Positions 31,950 to 43,480 of a stretch of DNA of 64,000 nt are shown here, in pieces. The stretch comes from Eutreptiella sp. 'Long Island Sound 2002' (lineage: Eukaryota; Euglenozoa; Euglenophyceae; Eutreptiales; Eutreptiaceae). The translations under genes and the position numbers were made by a program. Numbering within the stretch: position 1 is the first letter of the stretch; each line of letters opens with the position of its first letter. The notes beneath the pieces are model-generated. The model ran no database searches, was not told the origin of the DNA, and saw only the letters and a list, made by a program, of their open reading frames with translations. The DNA lies in assembly GCA_964036045.1 (NCBI GenBank), contig OZ038378.1, forward strand, positions 57,759,408 through 57,823,407. Direction: 5' to 3'.

Positions 31950-33772
31950 AGGAGCCCCCACGGGAGTGGGACCTCGGAGGTCTCTCCTCCAAAAATCAGT
32001 GGAATCCCTGAGAAAGCAGAGGCACATCGGGTGCTGAAGAAGGCTCCGGAAGAGCCAAAACCACTGAGTTTCGCAACTCCCAACCCCTGGAGCGCTTGCC
32101 AAGAGAAGTACATGTGGGTACGGGACACGGCAAGAAGAAAGGAGCTACCACGGAGAGCCCCGTGGACGGGCAGGACCAACCCAAGATCTACACCATCCGT
32201 GACCATACCCTTGAAGTCCTGATGCACCCGGACGTGCTAGAGTTGCATGCCGTGAGAGTCGTCCATACACCTCATGGCGACGAGCGGCAGTTGCACTTGA
32301 AAGTGCGAGTACGGTGCGGACGAGAGGAGAAGGTGGTGGATGTGTTAGTGGATACGGGTGCCCAGGTGAGCCTGGTCCGGAGAGGGTTGTTCAAGGAGGA
32401 ACTCCTGCAGCCCAGCCGGAGACCGGTCCGCCTGAAGGTCGCCAACGGAGAGATTATGGGTGGCGGCACCCATGAGGCCACCATCAGTACCGAATTCTGG
32501 GAGCATGAGTGCTTGAACCGCCCTGATCAGGCGAAGAGAAGCACTCTATCCGGAAACTTCTATGTGGCCGACATTACCGATTGGGATATGATCATGGGGT
32601 ATGACTTCATGGTGGCAAATGCCATTGGAGCTCTTCCCCATCGTGCAACGCTGGTCTGGGAGGATGATGAATGCCTAACATGGCTGTCCACGGACTATGC
32701 ATGCGGGTCATCCCAATGGAATGCTGAGGAAGAGGATCAGATCGTCCAAGCGGTGCAAGCTGTGGGTGCCAAGTCCAGAGGAGAACATGGAGTTCAGCTC
32801 ACGGAGTACGGAATGGCGCCGCAGGTGTACGCCAGGATGATTCAGACGCTGGGAGCTGAAGCGCCCGAGACGGACGTCTTCGCTTCCCGGGATGCCCCAC
32901 TTCTGCGGAAGTGTAGGAGGCATTGGCATCGAGGAGACTCAGCCTGGCACAGGCATTGGGGTTTGAAGGAGTGGGGGCCCATGTATTGGCATTGCTCCCT
33001 GGATAACACCAGACGTATGGTGGGGAAGATCGTCGCGGATAGGGCAAAGGAAATCCTGGTCATAACCGGCATAGGATCCACCCCATGTCCGCTGCAGGGT
33101 CTCAAGTCGACGCTGGACTCCATCACCCTGAACGAGATGTCATTCGGGCCGGAGTTGTTCATCGGCGCCAAGGGTGTATCAATGCCCTCCCCGGGTCAAG
33201 CGTGGGGTACCAAAGCTTTCCTGGTGGATGGGGCGCAAGCCCAGCCCACGGGTGATGAAGCATTCATTCGTAGGGTGGAGGTGGTGCCCATGAAGGTCAT
33301 GTTTGAGCCCAAGGAGGGGACGGATCAGCCAATCGATGGCATTGACGTCCTGTCCCACGCCGAGGTCGACAACGTCGTCAACTACATGCGGATGGGGATG
33401 CACGACCGTGTGGCAGCCAAGAAGAGGCGGGCCATGGTCACATCTCCGCATTGGTGGGATGACAAGATGTTGGTCACCGGCAAGTACGAGAAGGATGAGT
33501 TTGTGGCGAGGGTCATGGATCACATCGCGGACCAATACGATGGTCCGGTTGGCTCGGACCCGCCAACGTGGGATTTTCCAAGAATGGGGGCCGATAGCGA
33601 CAATAACCAGCCCGACGCCGCAAATTTTCGAAGATTATCGGTGGGAAGTGCACCCCACGACGATGAAGACGGCATATCGGACGAGGAGAAGTCGGATTCG
33701 GACCCGGAAGAGGCCTATAATGCAGTGCGTTCGGTTGTATCGATACCGAAGCAAGCGGCTGAGGAGGCCTAG
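31950..33772 (+). pseudogene. pol: Element B pol: aspartic protease region
   Basis: Sense codons continue in the gag frame after TAG 31947 (RSPHGSGTSEVSPPK...) to about 32090, where a 1-nt deletion shifts the frame. The protease then reads from about 32096 and contains VDVLVDTGAQVSLVRRGLF. The spacer ends at TAG 33770-33772, which is CAG in element A. Otherwise it is closely similar to A. Confidence 0.83.
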
Positions 33773-35400
33773 GAGAACCCGAAGGTCGCCGAGCTGAAGG
33801 AGAGGCTGATCAAAGCCTATCCGCGGCTATTCAGTGGCGTCGCCAACAAGAACCCTCCAGATCGTGGGAGGATTGGCACGGCGAGGATCAAGCTGAAGCC
33901 GAACCCCAAGATCTATCGTCATCGGGAGTACCAACTTCAGGGCGATCGGGCCGAGGCCATGAGGAAGCTGTTGGCCGAGTTCATTGAGCGGGGCTGGATC
34001 GAACCCTCCGACAGTGAGTGGGCCAGCCGAGGCTTCATCGTGCCCAAGAAGGAGAAGGGCGAGTGGAGGTTGGTGGTTGATTACAGAGGTTTGAACGAGC
34101 AGACCGAGCACGACTCGTACTCGCTCCCCCTGATCGACTCCATCCTCCAAGCGGATTTTCACGGTGCTGGACCTGAAACACGGTTATCACCAGATGCCGC
34201 TACACCCGGACTCCAGGCCCTGCACAGCGATGTTGACGCCGCTGGGGCCCATGCAGTGGAAAGTGGTGCCTATGGGCGCCAAGAATGGCAACGCCGCTTT
34301 CCAGCGCATGATGGAGGACCTACTCCGTCCTGTCCGGGACTGTGCCGACCCCTTCGTGGATGACATCATCATTGGGTCCGGCACGGAGGGCATGACTGAG
34401 GACGAGCTCATCGACGCGCATGAGAAGGATCTGCGCCGAGTGCTCAGCGAGTTGGACAAGCACAACATGGTGTGCAAGCCAACCAAAGCCTCACTCTTCG
34501 TGAAGGAAGTGGAGTTCGCGGGTCACGTGGTTGGTCACGGGCAACGCCGTCCCATGCCTGGGAAGCTAACGTCCCTGCACCACTGGTAGAAGCCCCAGAC
34601 CATCAGCGAACTCTGGTCCTTCATGGGGTTCTGCAACTACTATTCGGGCTACCCGGATGTATGCAGAACTGTCGGGGCCGCTGCACAAGATGCTGCAAGT
34701 GGGCAAGTTCGATGGCCGGAAGGGGAGCAAGAAGAAGCTTGCCTGGACCCCTGAGGCCGAGGATGCGTTCAGCCGCCTGAAGGAGCGACTCCTGGGGCAG
34801 CTGGGACTATTCTTGGTGGACCCGGACAAGGGATTCGTGCTACGGACGGACGCCTCGGACTATGCTGTAGGGGCAGTCCTCGAGCAGATCCGGGACGACG
34901 GGTCACACGTACCCATGGCGTTTTGGAGTCGGATCCTGGCCGAGGGCCAACGCCGCACCTGGACCGCGAGGGAGAAGGAGACATACGCCATTGTATGTGC
35001 GCTCAGGAAATGGTCTGGCCACATCGGATTGCAACCGGTGGTGGTTTGCACGGACCATCAGTCCTTGCAGAGCTGGCACAAGGAGCACGTCGACACCCCC
35101 TCGGGACCGGCGGCAAGGAGGGCCCAATGGCATGGGACGTTCGCCAAGTTCGACCTCAGCGTCGTATACGTCCCGGGAAAGGACAACACTGTGGCAGATT
35201 GCCTCAGTCGATGGGCCTACCCCGCGGGCAAGGCTTGGATGGACATATCCAGCCATGGGGACGCCGAGGAAACCGAGGAGGCCAAGCGCATCATCGAGAT
35301 GGAGAAGGCCATGGAGCAAGAGGGGGTCAAGTGCTTTGTGGTGATGGCAAACCGTACGGACCTGGCCAAGTTCTGGGGAGCCCGAGTCCAAGCTATTTGA
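33773..35400 (+). pseudogene. pol: Element B pol: reverse transcriptase and RNase H (decayed)
   Basis: RT motifs are recognisable (FIVPKKEKGEWRLVVDYRGL, LDLKHGYHQMPLH, FVDDIIIGS). Breaks: a 14-nt deletion near 34150 removing the residues between IDSIL and FTVLDL, TAG near 34588 (GAG in A), a 2-nt deletion near 34652, and TGA 35398-35400 (CGA in A). RNase H is intact where A is broken: CALRKWSGHIGLQPVVV spans A's 10-nt deletion. Confidence 0.85.
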
Positions 35401-36994
35401 GAGGAAACACTCGAGCAATGGATGGTGGCCCCTGTAGAGCTAGTCAGGTCGGTGCTCACAGAGGACTGGTCGGATGACTACGCGGCATCTGGGCACTGGA
35501 GCAAGTACTGGAATGCCGTGAGCGCCCCGTCGGACGACGAGTGGCCCGAGGGCTTGACCGAGGATGGGGACAAGTTGTTCCTCAAGGACAAGCTGCTGGT
35601 GCCCGAGAACCGAGTGGAGGAGCTCATTGACCATTGGCACAACGCCCAGCTCATGCACCCTGGCCGAGACAAGATGCAGCAGGACCTGGAGTGGCGTTTC
35701 AAGTTCCCGTCGGGGTACTACGCCATCCTGGATAGGTACTGCAGCGACTGTGCCGTGTGTCGGGCCACGAAGAGCCCGGAACCACTCCACAGCGGGCAAC
35801 CCGGTGTATACGGCTATACCGGAGGCCCCTAGGCGGTCCGTGGCCATGGATGTTTTCGCCATGCCTGAGGTCACCGTGGAAGGAGAGACCTACGACTGTG
35901 TCATCCTGGCGGTGAAAAGGCACAGTGGGTATATCGTGGCGGACCCTGGCAAGAAGTCCAAGAAGAAGGACAAGAAGGACAAGCATGGAGTGGGGCTGCA
36001 GGCCAAGACCGTCGCTAATGCCATGATCAGGCATTGGCTGACGATTTTTGATGTCTTGGCTGTCATCTGCAGCGATCGGGGCAGTCAGTTTGTGGGGACG
36101 TGGTTCAAGACGATGTGCAAGCACATGGGTATTCGGCACGCCAAGACCGTGGCGTACCACAGCCGGTCGAATGGCAGAGCTGAGGTGGCCGGGCGGCAGA
36201 TGTTTGAGAAGTTCCGCCAGCTGCACATCGACGAACCGGGCCGGAACTGGTACAATTTGCTTTGGAGAGTGCTCCAAGCGTATCACGACCTTCCGGGACC
36301 CACTGGACTGTCGCCCCATCGTATCCTGTTCCTACGGGATCGAGTGTCACGCACTCTCCCGTGGTTCAACCATGGCAAAGTGGCCCTGGATGCGAACGCT
36401 ATGATTGCTGAGGCGGACGACACGGCGGCCAAGGTGTGCAAGGCACTACAGGACGAGCATGACAAGAGGGCCAAGTACTTCAAGCAGGGAAAAGTCCAGA
36501 AGTATGCTCTCCAAGACACCGTGTGGGTGGAGCGGCACCACAAGGATGTCCTGTCCAGGCATCGGCAGGCATCTTGGTATGTGCCGGGGGTAATCGTGCG
36601 GAAGGTCGGGCAGGATGTGTACGCAGTTCGTGTGGGGGATAACAAGATCCTGGACCGCGACCATACCCAGCTTCGTCCCCGAGCACCAGACCCCAGCGGA
36701 CGTCCCGTCACCTTTGAGTTCACGGCCGGCGATGCGGACTCGGACGATGAGGGTGAGGACGACGACTTCACCGCCGAGAGGATCCTGGCGGACAAGCCGG
36801 ACCCGGGGACGCCTGGGGGGAGGCTTTATAAAGTCTGTTTGAAGGGACTCGCCGCATCCAGGGACTCGTGGGAGCCTCCGAGCAGTTTTGTGCCGAGGTA
36901 CACCACGGTCTGGATGGACTACCTGAAGAAAAAGAATATTTCTTTGGATGTCAAGGACGTGTTGGTCCATCTGGTTGCTGCTGTAGCACCGTAA
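35401..36994 (+). pseudogene. pol: Element B pol: integrase and chromodomain (decayed)
   Basis: HHCC region (LMHPGRDKMQQ ... CSDCAVC), then a 1-nt insertion near 35780 shifts the frame before the core. The core has MDVFAMPEVTVEG and VICSDRGSQFVG. The third motif, HSRSNGRAEVAGRQMF, is complete with its Glu, unlike A. The chromodomain-like end reads ERILADKPD, then LYKVCLKGL, then DSWEPPSSF; the usual Trp of the A copy (VCWKGF) is Leu here. Stop near 36992. Confidence 0.85.
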
Positions 36995-37377
36995 TGGATC
37001 CCCCTTGGCATTTTGTTTGTTTCTGTGATTGAGGAGACGGGTGAGGGCGTTCATCCGGGGATTTTCCGGCTTTGACTGGCCATCTACCCCCTTTACTCGA
37101 TCTCCACGTCTATATTTCATTGTGATATACTTATTTTGGTCGACCGACGACGTTTTTCTATCTTTGATCCCTTTGGTCCATGTTGTAGGTCAAGAGGAGA
37201 CCGGATATGGCGTAGGGCACCGAATATCAGTGTCCTCACCCCTCCCTTGGGGCGTGGGGGACGCTTACGACGTGTGTGGGGCCTCCATGTGTCCTTGGGA
37301 CATGGGGAGGGGGGGTTGGAGCCCATTGGGGTCCTCCCGTCCTCTCTTCAATGACTTCCGAGCGGTAACAACGCTCT
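36995..37377 (+). other. Element B 3' untranslated region
   Basis: Between the pol stop and the PPT, matching A's 16351-16706. No supported gene. Confidence 0.6.
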
Positions 37378-37388
37378 GAGAAGGGGGG
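37378..37388 (+). other. Element B polypurine tract
   Basis: GAGAAGGGGGG directly before the LTR start TGAAGCCGG; the same tract is found in element A. Confidence 0.8.
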
Positions 37389-39727
37389 TGAAGCCGGTTC
37401 GGACCCCCGTGGCCATCTTGGGGTCACTTGGGGTGTGTATCTATGTGCCGGCAAGCCGCCATTGGCTGATATCATACTCTCCCATCCACCTGACCTAACC
37501 TGATGTGATAGTGTGATAGGTTTGGCCATTCCGGCTATGAGCGGCCATATTCAGTACGGAGGCGCCGCCAGCGGAGATTTATATATCAGAATATCAGGAA
37601 TCAACAGGGTTTTTTTATCATAATGTTCCCGTAATTTTTCCGCCTTTCGTTCTGATGGTCAATGTATCGGCGACTGTCAGTTGGCTCGCAATTTTGCAGT
37701 AACCGATTGGTTAACTGTTATTTCCAGATATTTTGACGGAAACTCCGATGAAGGGTCAGATTTCATCAGTAAAGGGTTCGTTGCTTCCGCAATTTTCTAA
37801 ATATGCACTCGAAATTTCATTCTGAATTTTTCGCGATGTCCAAATCGGATCTCCGACTTCGACATCGCCGCACTTGATTTGGTCTTCCTCGAGTGGTCAT
37901 ACTCCTTTCCCTATGCCCAAATCAGGTTTCCCTTATACTTGCCACCAATGGGACTTGGAGATATAAGGGAAATAAAAGTGAATCGTGGGACCACTTTGAA
38001 GGGCCATATCTACGCGCGAGTGTGAGGAAACAGAATAAAGAAAGGTTGCGTTGCAAGCGCCTTGGTCTCAACTTTATTTAGGAGGCATCAAACGCTTTTG
38101 GTGTGTACGCATGCCCGGTGGAGCAAGGGATAATGGTCAAAAGGGTAGAAAGTGATATATAACTCTTGGACCATGCAACCGAATATTTTAATGCGACTTT
38201 CGAGTGTACCGCATGAGTGTTCGGGTTGCATAGATACTTTTCTTGGGTTCCCACGTATTTTTAACGTGAAGTTATGTCCATGGAGGGGCATGGCATACCA
38301 TGGTGGGAGCCACTTTTTGAGGGTTGTGTTATATGCATGGTATGTGCTTCGATATGCTCACGCCCATGTTATATATCTTCGTGTGGCCGAAGAGATGGGG
38401 AGCTACACGTGACAAGGGCTTTGCCCATGTCCCAATTGTGGAATTCAAAGCGCTAGACTAAGTCTACCGCGTATGTATTGCTCATGGTATGTTTGGCAAA
38501 GAGATCCATGAGTGCACTCCCATTTTCATGGGGCATGTACATATGAGTGGCAAAGGTATCTCCATGCGCCTGATTGGGGATCCAAGTGGGGGAATTGTTC
38601 GTATATGGCTCCAATCATTTGTGTATTGAACCATGAGCGGATATCATGGGTGAGCATAGAGATATACTATCATGACAACTTTGTATTTGGACATATTTTC
38701 ATGTTTTTGACCTCATTTTATGCTCATTTTTGTGTTTTATGTGCTCAACTGGTCGGCTAACAGTAAAGTGCCTAGAGATCTGCGAACTATGGTATGTTGG
38801 CATATGCTTCGGTGTTGTACCTCACCATATGCCGGATCACATGGTCACTTTGGCGTGGCACACGAGGCCTCACAAAATTAGGTCTCAAATTCATGAGTTG
38901 ACTTGTGAAGCATGTCATGTAGTAAACTGGAGGGGTTTCGGGGCCAATGATGGGATATTCTTGGGCATGGACCTTTGGTCTATATCACCCTTGTATATTA
39001 CTTTCCGGTTTGACACATGCATGGAGCATTTGGATATTTGCCGTATGCATGTTTGAGTATATAATTGAATATTGGGCACTATGGTGTGTTTTGCCTGATT
39101 TTGCCATGGTGTGAGGTCATCTTCATGGGGCAGTTCTCCAAGCCCGTTCGACTCCAAGTCCAACCAAGGTTATGTCAGGGTAGGGCATGGTCCTGAGTGC
39201 CACTCTAGGCCATGACACGCCACCCCCCCCATTGGGCTAGGATTTAGAGGCTTGGGAGTGAACACATTTTTGGGGTTTGTGTATTGACTTGTGACACATG
39301 GCATTCAGCCATCTCATTTGACCTGGTTCAGGGCAATATGTTGGTGAGTCAAGGGAAGGTCTTGAGTCCAGGGAATGAGGGGTTTATGGCTGTGAATGTG
39401 TAGGTTTACCCCTTTCCCCAACTTTGCTTTATTTGTGTTCATATGCCAATTTCAGGGCTTTCTTCCTTGGTGCAATTCTTGTACATGCCCGCCACCGTGG
39501 GACGACCGGTGTGCTGAACGGAAGCCCGCAGTGTGGATTGGATTATTGCTGGATTTGTGGGATCTGGTTGCTATTCAGGGGTGAAGGAGGATTGTATTTT
39601 TTTTTCTATATTTTTGGATTTGAAACCCCGGATTTTGTTAAATGCAATCGTTGATCAGGAGCAAATCGGCAGGGGTTACAGGCGGAAGGGGCACAGCAGG
39701 GGCCGGTCCTGGTAGGGACCTTCTTTA
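37389..39727 (+). repeat. Element B 3' LTR (full length, about 2.34 kb)
   Basis: Begins TGAAGCCGGTTCGG and ends ACCTTCTTTA, so its ends are TG...TA rather than the usual TG...CA. It is the reference copy for judging the three other LTR pieces. No ORF in it is supported as a gene. Confidence 0.9.
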
Positions 39728-39731
39728 GCTC
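39728..39731. repeat. Target-site duplication of element B, right copy (GCTC)
   Basis: Matches GCTC at 14396-14399. The following CTGTT continues the T satellite unit interrupted by the insertion. Confidence 0.75.
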
Positions 39732-39977
39732 CTGTTTTTTTGGTGCATGGGGGTTGCCCCGCGGCGAGCATAACACAAAAGCGGCCTAACCACGGGCAAG
39801 TGAGCGTTCATGACGAGCCGAAGTTCATCGAAGGACAGCAGCCATATGTACAGTAACTCAGGTGGTGTGACCCTGCTCCAAAATGCACCAAAGGCCTCGT
39901 TACTGTGGGCTGTGGCTTCGCCATTGGCCCTGTGGGTGGTGTTATGGCGCGAGATGAATCGAAAATGAAATGGACTC
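39732..39977. other. Unique spacer interrupting the T satellite
   Basis: About 245 bp of non-satellite sequence between the broken T unit after element B and the start of the main array. No ORF, RNA gene or terminal repeat is recognised. Confidence 0.5.
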
Positions 39978-41775
39978 TTGGCTCCTGTTCACCGGTGTGC
40001 CCGCTCGGTGTGTTGCTTTGCGTGTGCGGTGTCCTGGGCCACCTGGCTCCTGTTCAGCAGTGTGCCCGCTCGGTGTGTTGCTTTGCGTGTGCGGTGTCCT
40101 GGGCCACTTGGCTCCTGTTCACCGGTGTGCCCGCTCGGCGTGTTGTGTTGCGTGTGCGGTGTCCTGGGCCACTTGGCTCCTGTTCACCGGTGTGCCCCCT
40201 GTGTGTGCTGTGTGACGTGTGCGGTGTCCTGGGCCACCTGGCTCCTGTTCACTGGTGTGCCCGCTTGGTGCGTTGCTTTCCGTGTTGGGTGTCCTGGGCC
40301 ACTTGGCTCCTGTTCACAGGTGTGCCCACTTGATGCGTTGCTTTGCTTGTGGGGTTTCCTGGGCCACTTGGCTCCTGTTCACCGGTGTGCCCGCTCGGTG
40401 TGTTGTTTTGCTTGTGCGGTGTCCTGGGCCACTTGGCTCCTGTTCACCGGTGTACCCGCTCTGTGCGTTGCCTGTGTGTGCAGTGTCCTGGACCACCTGG
40501 CTCCTGTTCACCGGTGTGCCCGCTTGGTGTGTTGTTTTGCTTGTGCGGTGTCCTGGGCCACTTGGCTCCTGTTCAACGGTGTGCCGGCTCGGCGTGTTGT
40601 GTTGCGTGTACGGTGTCCTGGGCCACTTGGCTCCTGTTCACCGTTGTGCCCGCTCGGGGTGTGGTGTTGCGTGTGCAGTGTCCTGGGCCACCCGGCTCCT
40701 GTTCACCGGTGGCCTTGCTGTGTGTGCTGTGTGGCGTGTGTGGTGTCCTGGGCCACCTGGCTCCTGTTCACCGGTGTGCCCGCTCGGTGCGTTGCTTTGC
40801 GCGTGCGGTGTCCTGGGCCACTTGGATCCTGTTCACCGGTGTGCCGCTCGGTGTGTTGCCTGGGTGTGCGGTGTCCTTGGCCACTTGGCTCCTGTTCCCC
40901 GGTGTGCCCGCTCGGCGCGTTGTGTTGCGTGTGCGGTGTCCTGGGCCACTCTGCTCTTGTTCACCGGTGTACCCGCTGTGTGTGCTGTGTGGCGTGTGCA
41001 GTGTCCTGGGCCACCTGGCTCCTGTTCACTGCCGTGCCCGCTCGGTGCGTTGCTTTGCGCGTTCGGTGTCCTGGGCCACTTGGCTCCTGTTCACCGGTGT
41101 GCCGCTCGGTGTGTTGCCTGGTTGTGCGGTGTCTTGGGCCACTTGGCTCCTGTTCACCGGTGTGCCCGCTTGGTGTGTTGTTTTGCTTGTGCGGTGTCCT
41201 GGGCCACTCCGCTCCTGTTCACTGGTGTACCCGCCCGGTGTGTTGCTTTGCGTGTGCGGTGTCCTGGGCCACTTGGCTCCTGTTCACCGGTGTGCCGCTC
41301 GGTGTGTTGCCTGGGTGTGCGGTGTCCTGGGCCACTTGGCTGCTGTTCACCGGTGTGCCCGGTCGGTGTGTTGTTTTTCTTGTGCAGTGTCTTGGGCCAC
41401 TTGGCTCCTGTTCACTGGTGTGCCCGCTCGGCGCGTTGCCTGTGTTTGCGGAGTCCTGGGCGACTTGGCTCCTGTTCACCGGTGTGCCCGCTTGGTGCGT
41501 TGTTTTGCTTGTGCGGTGTCCTGGGTCACTTGGCTCCTGTTCACCGGCGTGCCCGCTCCGTGTGTTGTGTTGCGTGTGCGGTGTCCTGGGCCACTTTGCT
41601 CCTGTTCACCGGTGTGTCCGCTCGGTGTGTTGTGTTGCGTGTGCGGTGTCCTGGGCCCCGTGGCTCTAGTTCACCGGTGCGCTCGCCCAGGGGTCCTGTG
41701 CGGTGTCCTAGGCCACTTGGCTCCTGTTCACCGGTGTGCGCGCTCGGTGTGTTGTGCTGTGGGTTGCGTGTGTGG
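39978..41775 (+). repeat. 65-bp T satellite array (about 27 units)
   Basis: Tandem units of 65 bp, each starting GGCTCCTGTTCACCGGTGTG and ending GTCCTGGGCCACTT (starts at 39980, 40045 and so on), with a few units of 64 or 66 bp. Related units occur at 12865-13035 (inverted) and 14318-14399. The unit has no forward-strand stop codon in any frame, so all three frames are open for more than 1.6 kb; I treat these as non-coding. Each typical unit contains an ACCGGT palindrome. Confidence 0.9.
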
Positions 41776-42015
41776 GGCGTCGCTACGGGGCGCTCACTCG
41801 CCCATCCGGACGTCGGCTGTTCGTCGCCGGCAGGGGCTGGGCACCCTCTTGGCACGCACTCGTCTGTCCGGACGGCGGCTGTTCGTAGCCGGCAGGGGCT
41901 GGGTACCCTCCGGGCGCACACGCGTCCATCCGGACGGCGGCTGTTCCGTAGCGGGCAGGGGCTGGGTTCGCTGCCGGGCGCACACACGTTCGTCCGGACG
42001 GCGGCTTGTCTTGCT
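41776..42015 (+). repeat. Short tandem array of about 61-bp units
   Basis: Three to four copies of a unit containing CGTCCGGACGGCGGCTGTTC and GGCAGGGGCTGGG. It follows directly after the T array but is a different sequence. Confidence 0.75.
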
Positions 42016-42660
42016 TGGCACCTGTCCTCGTGCCGTGGCTCGTTGCGTGTTAGGCGCGCTCTCCGGGTTTGCGCCACCCGGCGGCCGTCGCTGCTTGGCA
42101 CCTGTCCGTGTGCCTTGGTTGTGGCCTGCGGCGTGCCTCTCTGGCGTGCCTCGTGGCCCCGCGTGGTGCGCCGCGCCTCGTCCGGTCCGTTCGCTCTCGG
42201 TGCTCCGGTAAGCTTTCCCGACGCCTTGGTGCCTTTCCCCACCCCGGGGGCTTGCGCCCCTGGCTTTACTGGGTGGCTGCGCGGGGCACGCGGAGCCCGG
42301 CCAAGAACCGGGCTCATTGTGCCTGCCGCTGGCCCCCGCCAAGGCAGGGGCGCCGGGCTCGCTCCGCGTCGTACCCGCTCGGGGCCCCGCGATAGGGTTG
42401 TCCCTGCAGGTCCCTCCGGCGTCGGTCTTGGGCTGCGTGCGCTGCGGTGGTTGGCGTGTGTGGACCCGGTCACTGACGCGTCCGGTTTCCCGTACCGTCT
42501 GTCGTTCCACGGGGGACTCGGCCAGGTGCACCAGGGCTGTTTCGTGTGGACGCCGGCACCTCCCCTTGAGGGTCGGAGGACGCCACACCCGGGTCCCGTG
42601 CGTGTGTGCGTGTGCTTGCTCTTCTTGGCCGGGTCGGGCGGGCTGGCCTCCCGAGCGCGT
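42016..42660. other. GC-rich spacer
   Basis: No recognisable gene or repeat family. Long open frames pass through it only because stop codons are rare at this composition. Confidence 0.4.
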
Positions 42661-43480
42661 TTTGGTGCGCCTCACCTTTTCCTTTGGCCGTTTTGTCTCT
42701 CTGCTTTGCTTGGCCCCCTCCGGGCTGGGATTGCCCCCGTCTTGGTCCTTTCCTTGCCCTCCCCTCCGCCTTCCTTTTTTTTTCGTTTCTCCGTCGTTGT
42801 GTCTCTTGCGCCCCCTTTGTCTCTTGCTTTCTTTGGTTTCCGGCCCCGGGTGCCCTTGGCCTTGGCGCTGTGTGTTGTTTGTTTTGTTGGCCTCGCGCTT
42901 CTCGGCTCTCCTTGTGCTCTCGCTTCTTTGGTGTTGCCTGGCCGTTGGCTGCTCTTTGGAGGTCTCCTCACCCCTTTTGTGTCTCGCTGTTGTTGCCGCC
43001 GCTCGGTGCGTTGCCTTTTTTTTTATTTCTTCCTTTGGGCGCCTTCGTTGTCTTCGGCTTTCTCCAGTTTCCGGCCCCGGGTGCCCTTGGCCTTGGCGCT
43101 GTGTTTTGTTTGTTTTGGGAGCCTCCGGCTGCCCGGCTCTCCGTGCGCTCTCGCCTCGTTCGTGTGTCCCGCCTGGCCGTTGCTTTCTCCCTGGTGGTTG
43201 CTGCCCTCCCCCCCGCCCCCCTTTTGTGTCTCGCGCTTTTCGTCGCTGCCGCGCGGTGCTCCTTTTTTTTTTCTTCTTGCGTTGTGCGCCGCCGTTGTCT
43301 CTTGCTTTCTCTGGTTTCCGGCCCCGGGTGCCCTGAGCCTCAGCGCTGTGCGTTTTTTGCTTTGTTGGCCTCCCGCTTCTCAGCTCTCTGTGCGCTCTCG
43401 CCTCTTTCGTGCTTTCCGCCTGGCCGTTGGCTGCTCCCTGGTGGTTGCTGCCCCCCTTTCGTCCCGCGGTTTTTGTCGCT
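42661..43480 (+). repeat. Tandem array of about 230-250 bp pyrimidine-rich units
   Basis: Three units marked by CGGCCCCGGGTGCCC at 42841, 43072 and 43319. They share CTTCTCGGCTCT-like and CCTGGCCGTTG segments and runs of eight to ten T. The unit is C/T-rich on the plus strand. Unit length varies by more than 10 bp. Confidence 0.75.

Larger units (their letters stand above)
14400..39727 (+). mobile_element. Element B: chromodomain Ty3/gypsy retrotransposon (with element A nested inside)
   Basis: Plus-strand LTR retrotransposon: split 5' LTR (14400-14943 and 27112-28914), initiator-Met PBS, gag, pol with protease, RT, RNase H, integrase and chromodomain, PPT, and an intact 3' LTR (37389-39727). 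A 4-bp GCTC duplication flanks it. Coding regions have at least five nonsense codons and several frameshifts relative to element A, so it is non-autonomous now. Domain order and the chromodomain place it among chromoviruses. Confidence 0.9.

Noticed and set aside
39978-41775. CRISPR-like array
   Set aside because: Units are contiguous with no unique spacers, and the setting is eukaryotic.
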